DNA from: JBBIKU01 sp037445245 | Lineage (GTDB): Bacteria; Chloroflexota; Anaerolineae; Anaerolineales; Anaerolineaceae | DNA length: 10,204 nt | Reading direction: 5' to 3' | Assembly (NCBI GenBank): GCA_037445245.1 | Contig: JBBIKU010000086.1 | Coordinates: 1 to 10,204, forward strand | Shown: in pieces, positions 1-6,970 of the stretch | Numbering within the stretch: position 1 is the first letter of the stretch | Layout: the number at the start of each line of letters is the position of its first letter | Program-made: the position numbers and the translations under genes | Notes under the pieces: model-generated | Told to the model about the DNA's origin: nothing | What the model saw: the letters and a program-made list of their open reading frames with translations, nothing else | The model's database searches: none

Positions 1-112
1 GTGGGGGCATCTTCGCTGTAGCGAGGTGAGGGCGGTTTCGTGATAAAATATCTTTCAGGCTTTGAGAGGCTTTGAGGTTTATTGCTTACCATGGCGGGGC
101 TAAGACAAAAAA
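1..112 (+). promoter_or_regulatory. Upstream region and extended -10 promoter of murE
   Basis: No gene is visible here. The sequence TGATAAAAT at 41-49 fits an extended -10 element (TGn plus TAAAAT at 44-49). No TTGACA-like -35 lies 16-18 bases upstream, as expected for an extended -10 promoter. Transcription would start near 56, giving a leader of about 57 nt. A TAA at 101-103 in the murE frame rules out any longer start. The Shine-Dalgarno is poor: the bases before the ATG are a run of A, with only a GGGG some 13 bases upstream. A short palindrome (TCGCT/AGCGA, 13-24) has too small a loop to be a convincing terminator of whatever precedes. The promoter is a motif-based inference. Confidence 0.5.
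57..76 (+). repeat. 10-bp perfect tandem repeat in the murE leader
   Basis: AGGCTTTGAG occurs twice back to back (57-66 and 67-76), beginning at about the predicted transcription start of murE. It may be a replication-slippage duplication or a small operator-like site. Nothing else in the window repeats this unit that I noticed, so the repeat itself is certain but any function is open. Confidence 0.6.
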
Positions 113-1684
113 ATGATTGGTTTTGTTAAGAAAACACTTCAACAGATCTTTGATGAGATTCCGGTGCAGCCGCTCTCGCCGCTGATATTGCCGGATGTTA
201 AAATCACGGGCGTGGTCGCCGATTCTCGCAAGGTTGAAGCAGGCTACATCTTCGTCGCGTTCAGGGGCATTAACAGCGATGGTCACGATTTTATATCCCA
301 GGCTGTGGCGAAGGGAGCGGCGGCGGTGGTCGGCAGCGAAGCGGTCAATGATTTGACGGTACCTTACATCCAGGTGGCGGACGCCCGCCAGGCGTTGGCG
401 CACCTGGCGGCGGCTTTGTATGATTTTCCGGCGCGTCATCTGACAGTGATCGGCGTGACCGGCACGGATGGTAAGACTACTACCTCCAATCTGATTTACC
501 AGATCTTGACGACCGCCGGTTACTGGGCTGGGATCGTCTCCAGCGTCAACGCCGTGATCGGCGATGAAGTGCTGGATACCGGCTTTCACGTCACCACGCC
601 TGAGGCTCCAGATGTGCAGCGCTACCTGGCGCGGATGGTCTCTGCCGGTTTGACACACGTGGTGCTCGAGTCCACTTCACATGGTTTGGCGCAGCATCGT
701 TTGACAGGGTGTGAGTTCGATATTGGGGTGGTTACCAACATCACCCATGAACACCTTGACTACCATGGCTCCTATGAGGCATACCGGGCTGCCAAGGCGA
801 TGTTGTTTCGCGCGCTGGCGGAGACCGTCCCAAAATCAAGGGGTAACCCCCGTCTGGCGGTACTGAACCGCGACGATCAATCTTATGAATACCTGAGCGG
901 TCTGGTTTCGTCGCCCCAAATCAGTTACAGCCTGCACCACGACCGTAAAGCCGACCTGTACGCCGGTGATATCCGTCATGACGCGGCTGCCTTGCACTTT
1001 GAGGCGGTTAGCAAGGATTTTCGGCTTCCGATCACCTGCGCGCTGGAAGGGAATTACAACGTCTCGAATTGCCTGGCAGCACTGGCGGCAACGGTGATCG
1101 GATTGGGCGTCGAGCCGGAAGCGGCGCGCGCGGGCATTGCTGCCCTGCACACCATTCCGGGCAGGATGGAGCGAATTGACATGGGGCAAGATTTTATCGC
1201 CATCGTTGATTTTGCTCACACGCCCAATGCCCTCCAAAATGCACTGCAAACGGTGCGTCAGATGAGCGGCGGGAAAGTGATTGTTGTGTTCGGTTCTGCC
1301 GGGTTGCGCGATCGAGAAAAGCGCCGCCTGATGGCAGAAATATCCATCAAGCTGGCGGATCTCACTGTGCTCACGGCGGAAGACCCGCGCACCGAATCGC
1401 TGGATGATATACTGGCGGAAATGGCACAGGCAGCGCAGGGGCGCGGCGGTATTGAAGGAAGAGATTTTTTCCGCATTGGTGATCGCGGGGATGCCATTCG
1501 TTTTGCCCTTCAATCCGCCACAGCGGGCGATGTTGTGGTTGCCTGTGGCAAGGGACACGAGCAATCGATGTGCTTCGGTGAGATCGAATATCCCTGGGAT
1601 GACCGCACCGCAATGCGGGCGGCGCTTGCCGAGCTGCTGGGACTGCCCGGCGAATCGATGCCGTATTTGCCCACCCAGGATTGA
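113..1684 (+). CDS. murE: MurE-type UDP-N-acetylmuramoyl-dipeptide amino acid ligase
   Basis: This is a cytoplasmic ATP-dependent Mur ligase that would add the third amino acid of the peptidoglycan stem peptide to UDP-MurNAc-L-Ala-D-Glu. The 523 residues show the three Mur domains. The N-terminal UDP-substrate domain covers about 1-110, with VVADSRKV near 34-41. The central ATPase domain has P-loop GTDGKTTT at 117-124, TTPEAPDVQRYL near 161-172, LESTSH at 185-190, HEHLDYHG at 212-219 and the probable carbamylated Lys at 228. The C-terminal domain has DFAHTPNAL at 367-375, EDPR at 423-426 and GKGHEQ at 479-484. Two signatures deviate from the common form: P-loop Asp119 where Asn is usual, and EDPR where diaminopimelate-specific enzymes have DNPR. 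The third amino acid is therefore uncertain; lysine or ornithine are possible, and some Chloroflexota have ornithine peptidoglycan. ATG 113 is the first possible start. It is convergent with pnp, and no other mur gene is visible in the window. Confidence 0.9.
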   Translation: MIGFVKKTLQQIFDEIPVQPLSPLILPDVKITGVVADSRKVEAGYIFVAFRGINSDGHDFISQAVAKGAAAVVGSEAVNDLTVPYIQVADARQALAHLAAALYDFPARHLTVIGVTGTDGKTTTSNLIYQILTTAGYWAGIVSSVNAVIGDEVLDTGFHVTTPEAPDVQRYLARMVSAGLTHVVLESTSHGLAQHRLTGCEFDIGVVTNITHEHLDYHGSYEAYRAAKAMLFRALAETVPKSRGNPRLAVLNRDDQSYEYLSGLVSSPQISYSLHHDRKADLYAGDIRHDAAALHFEAVSKDFRLPITCALEGNYNVSNCLAALAATVIGLGVEPEAARAGIAALHTIPGRMERIDMGQDFIAIVDFAHTPNALQNALQTVRQMSGGKVIVVFGSAGLRDREKRRLMAEISIKLADLTVLTAEDPRTESLDDILAEMAQAAQGRGGIEGRDFFRIGDRGDAIRFALQSATAGDVVVACGKGHEQSMCFGEIEYPWDDRTAMRAALAELLGLPGESMPYLPTQD

Positions 1685-1792
1685 GTGGGCATATTACCAA
1701 AACCGCTACTGCTCGAAAGAATTGCGGGCGTCCGCATGCATTGCGTTGCACCCGGTCGCCCGAAAGTTATTGATCGGTTTTCTCAAAGCTGG
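1685..1792. other. Convergent intergenic spacer with nested inverted repeats
   Basis: This spacer lies between the murE stop (+) and the pnp stop (-). Two inverted repeats are nested: an outer pair AAAACCG (1699-1705) with CGGTTTT (1775-1781), and an inner pair CGGGCG (1725-1730) with CGCCCG (1757-1762). The arms are perfect, but the inner loop is 26 nt and the outer arms are distant. On the + strand the outer right arm ends in TTTT, so a bidirectional terminator is possible. Neither strand has a compact GC stem followed by a clear U-tract, so this stays a weak call. Confidence 0.3.
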
Positions 1793-4006
1793 TTATCGGC
1801 GGGGATTGCCGCGATTGCCACGCCGCCCACCGCTTCGGGAGGAACGATCGCCGCCGGATGGGCGAGATCCCGCACTGCGGCGCGGAAGGTCGTGTGCAAT
1901 GGCTTCTTCTGCCGTCCAGCCTTCCAGAACTGCGGTGCGAGAGAGCCGAATCTTGCCACTCTCGTCGATGGCAGTCACCATTACGGTCAATTCGTCGCCC
2001 ACCTGCACCACATCTTCGACCGAGCGGACGCGCTCGGTGTCCAGTTGTGAGATATGCACCATGCCATCGATGTTGGGCAGAATCTGGACAAAGGCGCCGA
2101 AATCGGTGGTGCGCACCACCTTACCGGTGTAGATGCGCCCGATTTCTGCCGATTCGGTCAGCAACAGGATTCGTTCGCGCGCCTTCGATTCGCTGACGCC
2201 GTTGGTGGCAGCGATGTAGACGGTGCCATCGTCGGAAATGTCGATGCGGGTGTCGGTCTCTTCCTGCAGGGCACGAATGGTCTTACCGCCCGGACCAATG
2301 ATGGCGCCGATCTTATCAATGGGGATGTTGACCACCGTGATACGCGGGGCGTGCGGTTTGAGTTCAGGGCGTGGGATGGGGATGATCTCGAGCAGCTTAT
2401 CGAGAATATGGTAACGGGCTTTCTGCGCCTGCTGCATGGCTTCAGTCATCACCTGTGAGGTGATACCCTTGACTTTAATGTCCATTTGAAGAGCGGTGAT
2501 GCCCTTCTGGCTGCCGGCAACTTTGAAGTCCATGTCGCCAAGGTGATCCTCGCTGCCGAGAATGTCGGTCAGAATGGCGTAGCGGTCGCCTTCCATGATC
2601 AACCCCATAGCGACCCCCGCAACAGCTGCCTTGATGGGCACGCCGGTGTCCATTAACGCCAGGGTCGAACCACACACGGATGCCATGGAAGAAGAGCCGT
2701 TGGATGAGAGCACTTCGGAGACCAGGCGTAGGGTGTAGGGGAACTCTTCTTCGGGAGGAAGGACGGGAACCAGAGCGCGTTCGGCAAGAGCGCCGTGACC
2801 GATCTCGCGTCGGGACGAACCGCGCAGGGGTTTGACCTCGCCAGTGCAAAACGGCGGGAAGTTGTAATGGTGCATGTAACGCTTGGTTTCGGTGGGGGTG
2901 AGATTGTCCAGTTCTTGGGCTTCCCTTGGGGTGCCGAGTGTGGCAAGCGTGAGCACCTGAGTTTCGCCGCGGGAAAACAGACCGGAGCCGTGAGCGCGCG
3001 GGCTGATGCCCACTTCGCCCCAGATGGGTCGAATGTCATCCGGTTTGCGACCGTCAGGGCGGATACCCTTATCGAGGATGCGCTGGCGGACGATGAACCG
3101 GAAGGCTTCATAAAAAGCGTCTTTGAGGGCAGGCATCTTCTCTTCGTCTCCCTCAGCCATTTCCACGGCGAGTGACTTTTCCAGTGCGTCGATGGCATCG
3201 TAGAGCCGGGTTTTATCATAGGGCTGCTCGAGGATATCGTTGATGCAGCTGCTTGACTTGCTCCTGACCATTTCGATCAGCGCCTCATCCTTTTCTGCCA
3301 GTACGACTTCACGCTTGGGTTTGCCGATTTCGGCTGCCATCTTTTCCTGTAGGTCGATCAGCGGTTGGACGGCGTTGTGCCCGAACGAAAGCGCCTCGAT
3401 CAATTGTTCTTCGCTGACCTCATTGGCGCCGCATTCCACCATCAGAATGGCGTCGCGAGTGCAAGCCATACGCAGGTCAAGCTCGGAGTCATCCATCTCG
3501 GCATAGGTGGGATTAATGATAAATTCCCCGTCGATGCGCCCGATGCGAACGGCGGCAACCGGTCCGCCCCAAGGGATATCAGAAATCATCAGGGCGGCGG
3601 AGGCGGCGTTAACCGCCAGAATGTCGAGCGGGTTCTCCAGGTCTGCTGAGAAGGAGTACAAAATGACCTGCACTTCGTTCCGCATGCCTTTGGGAAAGAG
3701 TGGACGGATGGGGCGGTCCGTTAGCCGTGCCACCAGGATGGCGTCGGTGCTGGGTCTGCCTTCGCGGCGGAAGAACGACCCAGGAATACGCCCTCCGGCA
3801 TACATGCGCTCTTCGTAATCGACGGTAAGGGGGAAGAAATCGATTCCCTCGCGCATGTCGTCGCTCATTGTGGCAGCGCCAAAGACGAGCGAATCGCCCA
3901 TCCGCACTGAAACCGCACCGCCTGCCTGACCGGCAAGTTTGCCGGTTTCGATGGTAAACTCCCGACCACCGATCATGGTCGTGTACTGATGTGATTCTGG
4001 TTTCAT
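1793..4006 (-). CDS. pnp: Polynucleotide phosphorylase (PNPase)
   Basis: PNPase is the phosphorolytic 3'-to-5' exoribonuclease, acting as a trimer on RNA, often within a degradosome. At 737 aa it has full family length and order. The first RNase PH core covers about 10-145 (FFRREGRPS at 78-86, TDRPIRPLFP at 96-105). A helical linker is near 240-310. The second RNase PH core covers about 315-545 (RPDGR 316-320, SRGETQ 345-350, GSSRREIGHG 396-405, SSNGSSSMASVCGS 434-447, and the acidic catalytic stretch SEDHLGDMDF 485-494). The KH domain has GPGGKTIRALQEET at 571-584. The S1 domain covers about 622-692 (GAFVQILPNIDGMVHIS). A Ser/Gly/Arg-rich basic tail follows at 709-737, probably disordered RNA-binding sequence. 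The start is set at 4006, not the in-frame ATG at 4063, because AGAAGGA at 4016-4022 is well spaced from 4006 and the extra 19 codons lie in a leader hairpin. It lies downstream of rpsO, the widespread gene order. Confidence 0.97.
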   Translation of the reverse strand: MKPESHQYTTMIGGREFTIETGKLAGQAGGAVSVRMGDSLVFGAATMSDDMREGIDFFPLTVDYEERMYAGGRIPGSFFRREGRPSTDAILVARLTDRPIRPLFPKGMRNEVQVILYSFSADLENPLDILAVNAASAALMISDIPWGGPVAAVRIGRIDGEFIINPTYAEMDDSELDLRMACTRDAILMVECGANEVSEEQLIEALSFGHNAVQPLIDLQEKMAAEIGKPKREVVLAEKDEALIEMVRSKSSSCINDILEQPYDKTRLYDAIDALEKSLAVEMAEGDEEKMPALKDAFYEAFRFIVRQRILDKGIRPDGRKPDDIRPIWGEVGISPRAHGSGLFSRGETQVLTLATLGTPREAQELDNLTPTETKRYMHHYNFPPFCTGEVKPLRGSSRREIGHGALAERALVPVLPPEEEFPYTLRLVSEVLSSNGSSSMASVCGSTLALMDTGVPIKAAVAGVAMGLIMEGDRYAILTDILGSEDHLGDMDFKVAGSQKGITALQMDIKVKGITSQVMTEAMQQAQKARYHILDKLLEIIPIPRPELKPHAPRITVVNIPIDKIGAIIGPGGKTIRALQEETDTRIDISDDGTVYIAATNGVSESKARERILLLTESAEIGRIYTGKVVRTTDFGAFVQILPNIDGMVHISQLDTERVRSVEDVVQVGDELTVMVTAIDESGKIRLSRTAVLEGWTAEEAIAHDLPRRSAGSRPSGGDRSSRSGGRRGNRGNPRR

Positions 4007-4015
4007 TGGTTTATG

Positions 4016-4022
4016 TCCTTCT
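4016..4022 (-). promoter_or_regulatory. Ribosome-binding site that fixes the pnp start
   Basis: On the - strand this reads AGAAGGA, 9 nt before ATG 4006. It supports 4006 as the start and argues against the upstream ATG at 4063, which falls in the loop of the leader hairpin. The base of that hairpin ends only about 3 nt upstream of this site, so folding could affect ribosome access. Confidence 0.75.
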
Positions 4023-4025
4023 ATC

Positions 4026-4095
4026 CCACCCGGTTGGGGACTGAAAGCGACTGAGGAACACATTCCTCACCCGCTTTCAATTCCAAACCGGGGGG
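4026..4095 (-). promoter_or_regulatory. Long imperfect hairpin in the pnp leader
   Basis: Bases 4026-4058 pair with 4063-4095 around a 4-nt loop (TGTG on the - strand). I counted 33 positions with 29 pairs, two of them G-U in the transcript, and four single mismatches (at 4028, 4036, 4039 and 4051). The uninterrupted core arms are TGAAAGCG/CGCTTTCA and TGAGGAA/TTCCTCA. No U-tract follows, so it is not a terminator. In Escherichia coli the rpsO-pnp interval holds a stem that RNase III cuts, after which PNPase represses its own translation. The position and length here suggest an equivalent control element, but that function is inference. Confidence 0.7.
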
Positions 4096-4118
4096 ATGCT
4101 AAATTGATTTGATTTCAC

Positions 4119-4154
4119 AAAAAATGAGTAGATGGGCTTGCTTTCCACCTACTC
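4119..4154 (-). terminator. Rho-independent terminator after rpsO
   Basis: On the - strand GAGTAGGTGG pairs with CCATCTACTC (10 bp including one G-U) across a 9-nt loop, followed directly by A and six T (4124-4119). It starts 17 bases past the rpsO stop. It separates rpsO from pnp, so pnp must be expressed by read-through or from a promoter in the roughly 23 bases between this terminator and the leader hairpin. Confidence 0.85.
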
Positions 4155-4171
4155 AGAAATTTCGTCTCGAT

Positions 4172-4444
4172 TCATTTTCTTCGTAGATTCAACCGTTCGG
4201 CAATCGCCACGTATCGATTGTAATCCTGGCGGTGCAAATATGCTAAAAGCCTTCGCCGTTGCCCGACCATTTTCAATAACCCGCGCCGGGAGGATTCGTC
4301 GTGCTTGTTCACCCGCAGATGATCGGTGAGATACTGAATGCGACGAGTCAGGATGGCGATCTGCACCTCTGGCGATCCAGTGTCTTCGGGATGAATCTGG
4401 TAGTCTTTGATCAGCTTGTTCTTGTCTTCTTTTGTTAAAGTCAT
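4172..4444 (-). CDS. rpsO: 30S ribosomal protein S15
   Basis: S15 is a primary 16S rRNA-binding protein that nucleates the platform of the small subunit. The 90-residue product is of normal length (E. coli S15 is 89) and carries the family signatures: HPEDTGSPEVQIAILT near 18-33, the loop HLRVNKHDESSRRGLLKMVGQRRRLLAYL around 42-70, and the C-terminal YNRYVAIAERLNLRRK. ATG 4444 is preceded by AGGAGA (4456-4461) with an 11-nt spacer, slightly long but acceptable. It has its own promoter (TATAAT at 4529-4534) and terminator. S15 represses its own translation in several bacteria by binding its leader; the leader here is about 80 nt and can fold. Confidence 0.98.
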   Translation of the reverse strand: MTLTKEDKNKLIKDYQIHPEDTGSPEVQIAILTRRIQYLTDHLRVNKHDESSRRGLLKMVGQRRRLLAYLHRQDYNRYVAIAERLNLRRK

Positions 4445-4475
4445 GACGTCTGCTTTCTCCTGTTGAATGTTTTGA

Positions 4476-4499
4476 GCAGGTCTCCAGACCCATAGCTGC
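4476..4499 (-). promoter_or_regulatory. Possible foldable element in the rpsO leader
   Basis: The leader contains GGTC/GACC around a 4-nt loop (4479-4490), with an outer GCAG/CTGC pair (4476-4479 with 4496-4499) partly sharing that stem and leaving a one-sided bulge. S15 commonly autoregulates through leader structures that differ among phyla, so this is a candidate binding site. The stem is short, and I cannot show a match to any known S15 regulatory motif. Confidence 0.25.
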
Positions 4500-4528
4500 G
4501 CCGTGGATAGGACCAGTCACTGTATTCA

Positions 4529-4537
4529 ATTATACCA
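4529..4537 (-). promoter_or_regulatory. Extended -10 promoter of rpsO
   Basis: On the - strand TGGTATAAT gives a perfect TATAAT (4529-4534) with the TG of an extended -10 element. The hexamer 17 nt upstream (CGGCAA) matches TTGACA poorly, consistent with -35-independent recognition. The predicted start near 4522 gives a leader of about 78 nt. The promoter lies just past the 3' end of the helical-repeat gene (stop at 4588), with no clear terminator between, so read-through from that operon is also possible. Confidence 0.7.
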
Positions 4538-4587
4538 TGAGGAGGAGAGGATTGCCGAAAAGATTGCTTTCCAGGGTGTCGTAGCTT

Positions 4588-5430
4588 TCAAGAATCGGGT
4601 GCATCCCTTTTGGGTGGGGAGGGAGGTGTGAGGGTGGTTATGATTTTGCGCAGTTTGTCCTGTAGTTCCAGGTTGAAGGCTGGTAGTGCGCGGCGAACCA
4701 GGCGGATGGCTTCTGTTGTGGGATTGACGCTGAGGATGTTCTGGATTAAATAGGCGGTCTCGGTAGGCGAACGGCGGGTGAGCGACTCGGTCACCTCACG
4801 CAGATAAGATTGCACTGCAAGGGATGTTGTGTTGTACAAGGGCGTGATAAGGTGAAAGATTGGCGGTAAATTTTCAAACTCCCGATCGCTGATCGCCGGC
4901 AGGATTGCCTGCAGCGCTATGGCTTGAAACGCCGGATCGGGGTTGTTTGCCCATGTCTGAATCAGTTCGAGCCAGTGTTGAAAGTGTTGCCGGCGCAAGC
5001 TGAGGCAGCCCTGAGTGAGCATGGTAGTCAGGACAGGGCGTTCGACGGATGGCTGGCACCAGGCTTTTAACCGCTTCAAAACCGGCTCTGGATCGTGCAA
5101 CGGCACCCGACCCATTAGATACGCCGCCAGAAGACGCGGCTCGAGGCGGCGGTCCTTCCATAAAACATCGATCAGGGGAAAGGTGGCGTCCGGGTTTTCG
5201 CGGCACACTGGTGTCAGTTGCTGTTCTAATTGGCGCAGAACCAACGCTGGGACACGGAAGGAGGCGGGCGTGCGTTTGGACGAAAGCAGCTTTTCTCCCG
5301 GACGATAGCCCTGTTCGGCGTAGTATTCTAGCAGATCCAAAAGACTTTCGAGAAACTCATGCGGGCGGGTAAAACGCCAGATCAGGGCATGAATCTGAGT
5401 TTTGAGGCGGGCAAGCTGGACTGCAGGCAT
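4588..5430 (-). CDS. Uncharacterised helical-repeat (HEAT-like) protein
   Basis: I do not recognise a specific function for this 280-aa protein. The sequence looks almost entirely alpha-helical, with a repeated pattern of amphipathic helix pairs. Examples are ATFPLIDVLWKDRRLEPRLLAAYLMGRV around 82-109, WLELIQTWANNPDPAFQAIALQAILPAI around 153-180, and LAVQSYLREVTESLTRRSPTETAYLIQNIL around 204-233. This resembles HEAT/ARM solenoids. The aromatic-rich WANNPDPAFQAIALQAI stretch recalls AlkD-type DNA alkylation-repair proteins, but I could not confirm the catalytic Asp/Trp set, so that is only a suggestion. No signal peptide or membrane segment is seen. The C-terminus is a short Pro/Asp/Lys tail. 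The ATG at 5430 is 42 bases after the proS stop and lacks an obvious Shine-Dalgarno. There is no earlier in-frame ATG, GTG or TTG nearby, so translation may depend on proS. It is the last gene of the LOG-proS operon. Confidence 0.8.
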   Translation of the reverse strand: MPAVQLARLKTQIHALIWRFTRPHEFLESLLDLLEYYAEQGYRPGEKLLSSKRTPASFRVPALVLRQLEQQLTPVCRENPDATFPLIDVLWKDRRLEPRLLAAYLMGRVPLHDPEPVLKRLKAWCQPSVERPVLTTMLTQGCLSLRRQHFQHWLELIQTWANNPDPAFQAIALQAILPAISDREFENLPPIFHLITPLYNTTSLAVQSYLREVTESLTRRSPTETAYLIQNILSVNPTTEAIRLVRRALPAFNLELQDKLRKIITTLTPPSPPKRDAPDS

Positions 5431-5472
5431 GGCGGGAAGCGCTTTCGGTCGATATGGCGGGTGGTTCGCCCG

Positions 5473-6906
5473 TTAGTAGGCGCGGGCAATGTACACCTTG
5501 TATTTGGCAGGTTCACCGCAAGAGATGCAAACTCCGCATTCCTTGGGCTGATCGAGAGGGATGCAGCGGGTTGTGGCTTTGGTGTCTTGCTTGATCGACG
5601 CTTCGCAAACAGGATTGCCGCACCATGCGGTGAACGCCCAGCCGTTCTGAACGATTTCCTTGAACTGGTCGTAGTCTCGCGGTTCGTGGATGTTAGAGTC
5701 GCGAAATGCTACCGCCCGTTCATATAGGGCGGCTTGGATCTCTGCCAAAAGATTTTTCACCTGGGTGTGGAGACCCTCGAGCGGCAGAAGCGACTTGCCG
5801 GTTTTTCCACTGATGTGGCGGCGAGCAGCCATGACCGAGCGGTTTTGCACGTCTTTTGGTCCGACTTCCAGCCGTAGCGGGACACCGCGCATCTCCCAAT
5901 CGTTGAATTTGAAGCCAGGGGTGACTTCACTGCGGTCGTCGAGCTTGACCCTGAATCCCGAAAGCTCGGATTGGATGTGCGCAACGACCGGCATCACCTG
6001 TGATCGTTCCGCCTCGTCGCGGTAAATGGGAATAATAACCACCTGGATCGGCGCCAACCGAGGGGGGAGGATCAGACCCTGATCGTCGCCGTGGGTCATG
6101 ATGATTGCTCCTACAAAGCGGGTCGAGACGCCCCAGGACGTCGTCCAGACGTACTGCAACTGGTTGTTGGCATCCAAATATTGAATATCAAAGGCTTTGG
6201 CAAAGTTCTGCCCCAGGTTGTGCGAGGTGCCCGATTGCAGGGCACGGGTGTCGCCCATCATAGCTTCGATTGAATAGGAATGCAGGGCGCCGGCGAATTT
6301 TTCGCTGTCAGATTTGAGACCGGGGATGACCGGAACGGCGGCGTCATCGATGGCAAACTGCGTGTAAATGTCCAGAATTTTGCGGGTTTCCTCTTCAGCT
6401 TCTTTGTAGGTGGCGTGAGCGGTGTGTCCCTCTTGCCAGTAAAATTCGAGCGTGCGCAAGAAAAGGCGGGTGCGCATCTCCCAGCGCACCACGTTCGCCC
6501 ACTGGTTGATCAGCACCGGCAGGTCGCGGTAAGATTTGATCCATTTGGCGTACATGTGCCCGATGATGGTCTCGGAGGTGGGACGAACGACCAGCGGTTC
6601 TTCGAGTTGTTCGCCGCCGCCGATGGTGACGATTGCCAGTTCGGGGGCAAAGCCTTCGACGTGCTCTTTTTCCTTTTCCAGGAAAGACATAGGAATAAGC
6701 ATTGGGAAGGCAGCATTGACGTGTCCGGTGGCTTTGAAACGCCCGTCCAAGCCAGCTTGGACGTTTTCCCACAATGCCCAGCCATAAGGGCGGATGACCA
6801 TGCAGCCGCGCACCGGGGCATAATCCGCCAGTTCGGCGCGCTGCACGACCTGGTTATACCATTCCGAATAATTTTCATTTCGTTTGGGCAGTTTCTCTTC
6901 GCTCAT
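5473..6906 (-). CDS. proS: Prolyl-tRNA synthetase, archaeal/eukaryote-like type
   Basis: This class II synthetase charges tRNA-Pro with proline. It is the short form without the editing insertion of the E. coli type. Its 477 residues end in ARAY; the C-terminal Tyr is typical of this type and folds toward the active site in the Thermus enzyme. Catalytic-core motifs seen: RPTSETIIGHMYAKWI at 108-123, motif 2 NQWANVVRWEMRTRLFLRTLEFYWQEGHTAH at 134-164, and the motif 3 region TTSWGVSTRFVGAIIMTHGDDQGLILPPRLAP at 255-286. The anticodon-binding domain follows (about 287-390). A C-terminal zinc-binding domain has CGNPVC at 429-434 and CISC at 460-463, the four likely Zn ligands. It starts at ATG 6906 behind GAGAGAG with a short spacer. 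It lies 64 bases downstream of the LOG-family gene, probably the same transcript. The type is common in Chloroflexota, Thermus and some Firmicutes. Confidence 0.97.
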   Translation of the reverse strand: MSEEKLPKRNENYSEWYNQVVQRAELADYAPVRGCMVIRPYGWALWENVQAGLDGRFKATGHVNAAFPMLIPMSFLEKEKEHVEGFAPELAIVTIGGGEQLEEPLVVRPTSETIIGHMYAKWIKSYRDLPVLINQWANVVRWEMRTRLFLRTLEFYWQEGHTAHATYKEAEEETRKILDIYTQFAIDDAAVPVIPGLKSDSEKFAGALHSYSIEAMMGDTRALQSGTSHNLGQNFAKAFDIQYLDANNQLQYVWTTSWGVSTRFVGAIIMTHGDDQGLILPPRLAPIQVVIIPIYRDEAERSQVMPVVAHIQSELSGFRVKLDDRSEVTPGFKFNDWEMRGVPLRLEVGPKDVQNRSVMAARRHISGKTGKSLLPLEGLHTQVKNLLAEIQAALYERAVAFRDSNIHEPRDYDQFKEIVQNGWAFTAWCGNPVCEASIKQDTKATTRCIPLDQPKECGVCISCGEPAKYKVYIARAY

Positions 6907-6970
6907 AGATTCTCTCTCATTTTCGATGTGTTTTCAACGGCAATGCTGGTCAACCGCCACGCCATGCCGC

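Noticed and set aside
836..1564. 242-codon - strand frame inside murE
   Set aside because: It is antisense to the central and C-terminal domains of MurE, with no recognisable motif.
1404..2132. 242-codon + strand frame spanning the murE end and the pnp 3' end
   Set aside because: It overlaps two strongly supported genes in other frames and has an Arg/Pro/Ser-rich shadow composition.
4007..4063. 19-codon N-terminal extension of pnp from the in-frame ATG at 4063
   Set aside because: The ATG lies in the loop of the leader hairpin and has no ribosome-binding site. The family N-terminus begins around the next Met, which has AGAAGGA in front.
4097..4102. Candidate pnp promoter -10 (TAGCAT on the - strand)
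   Set aside because: It matches only four of six bases, and the hexamer at the right distance is part of the terminator T-run. Too weak to annotate.
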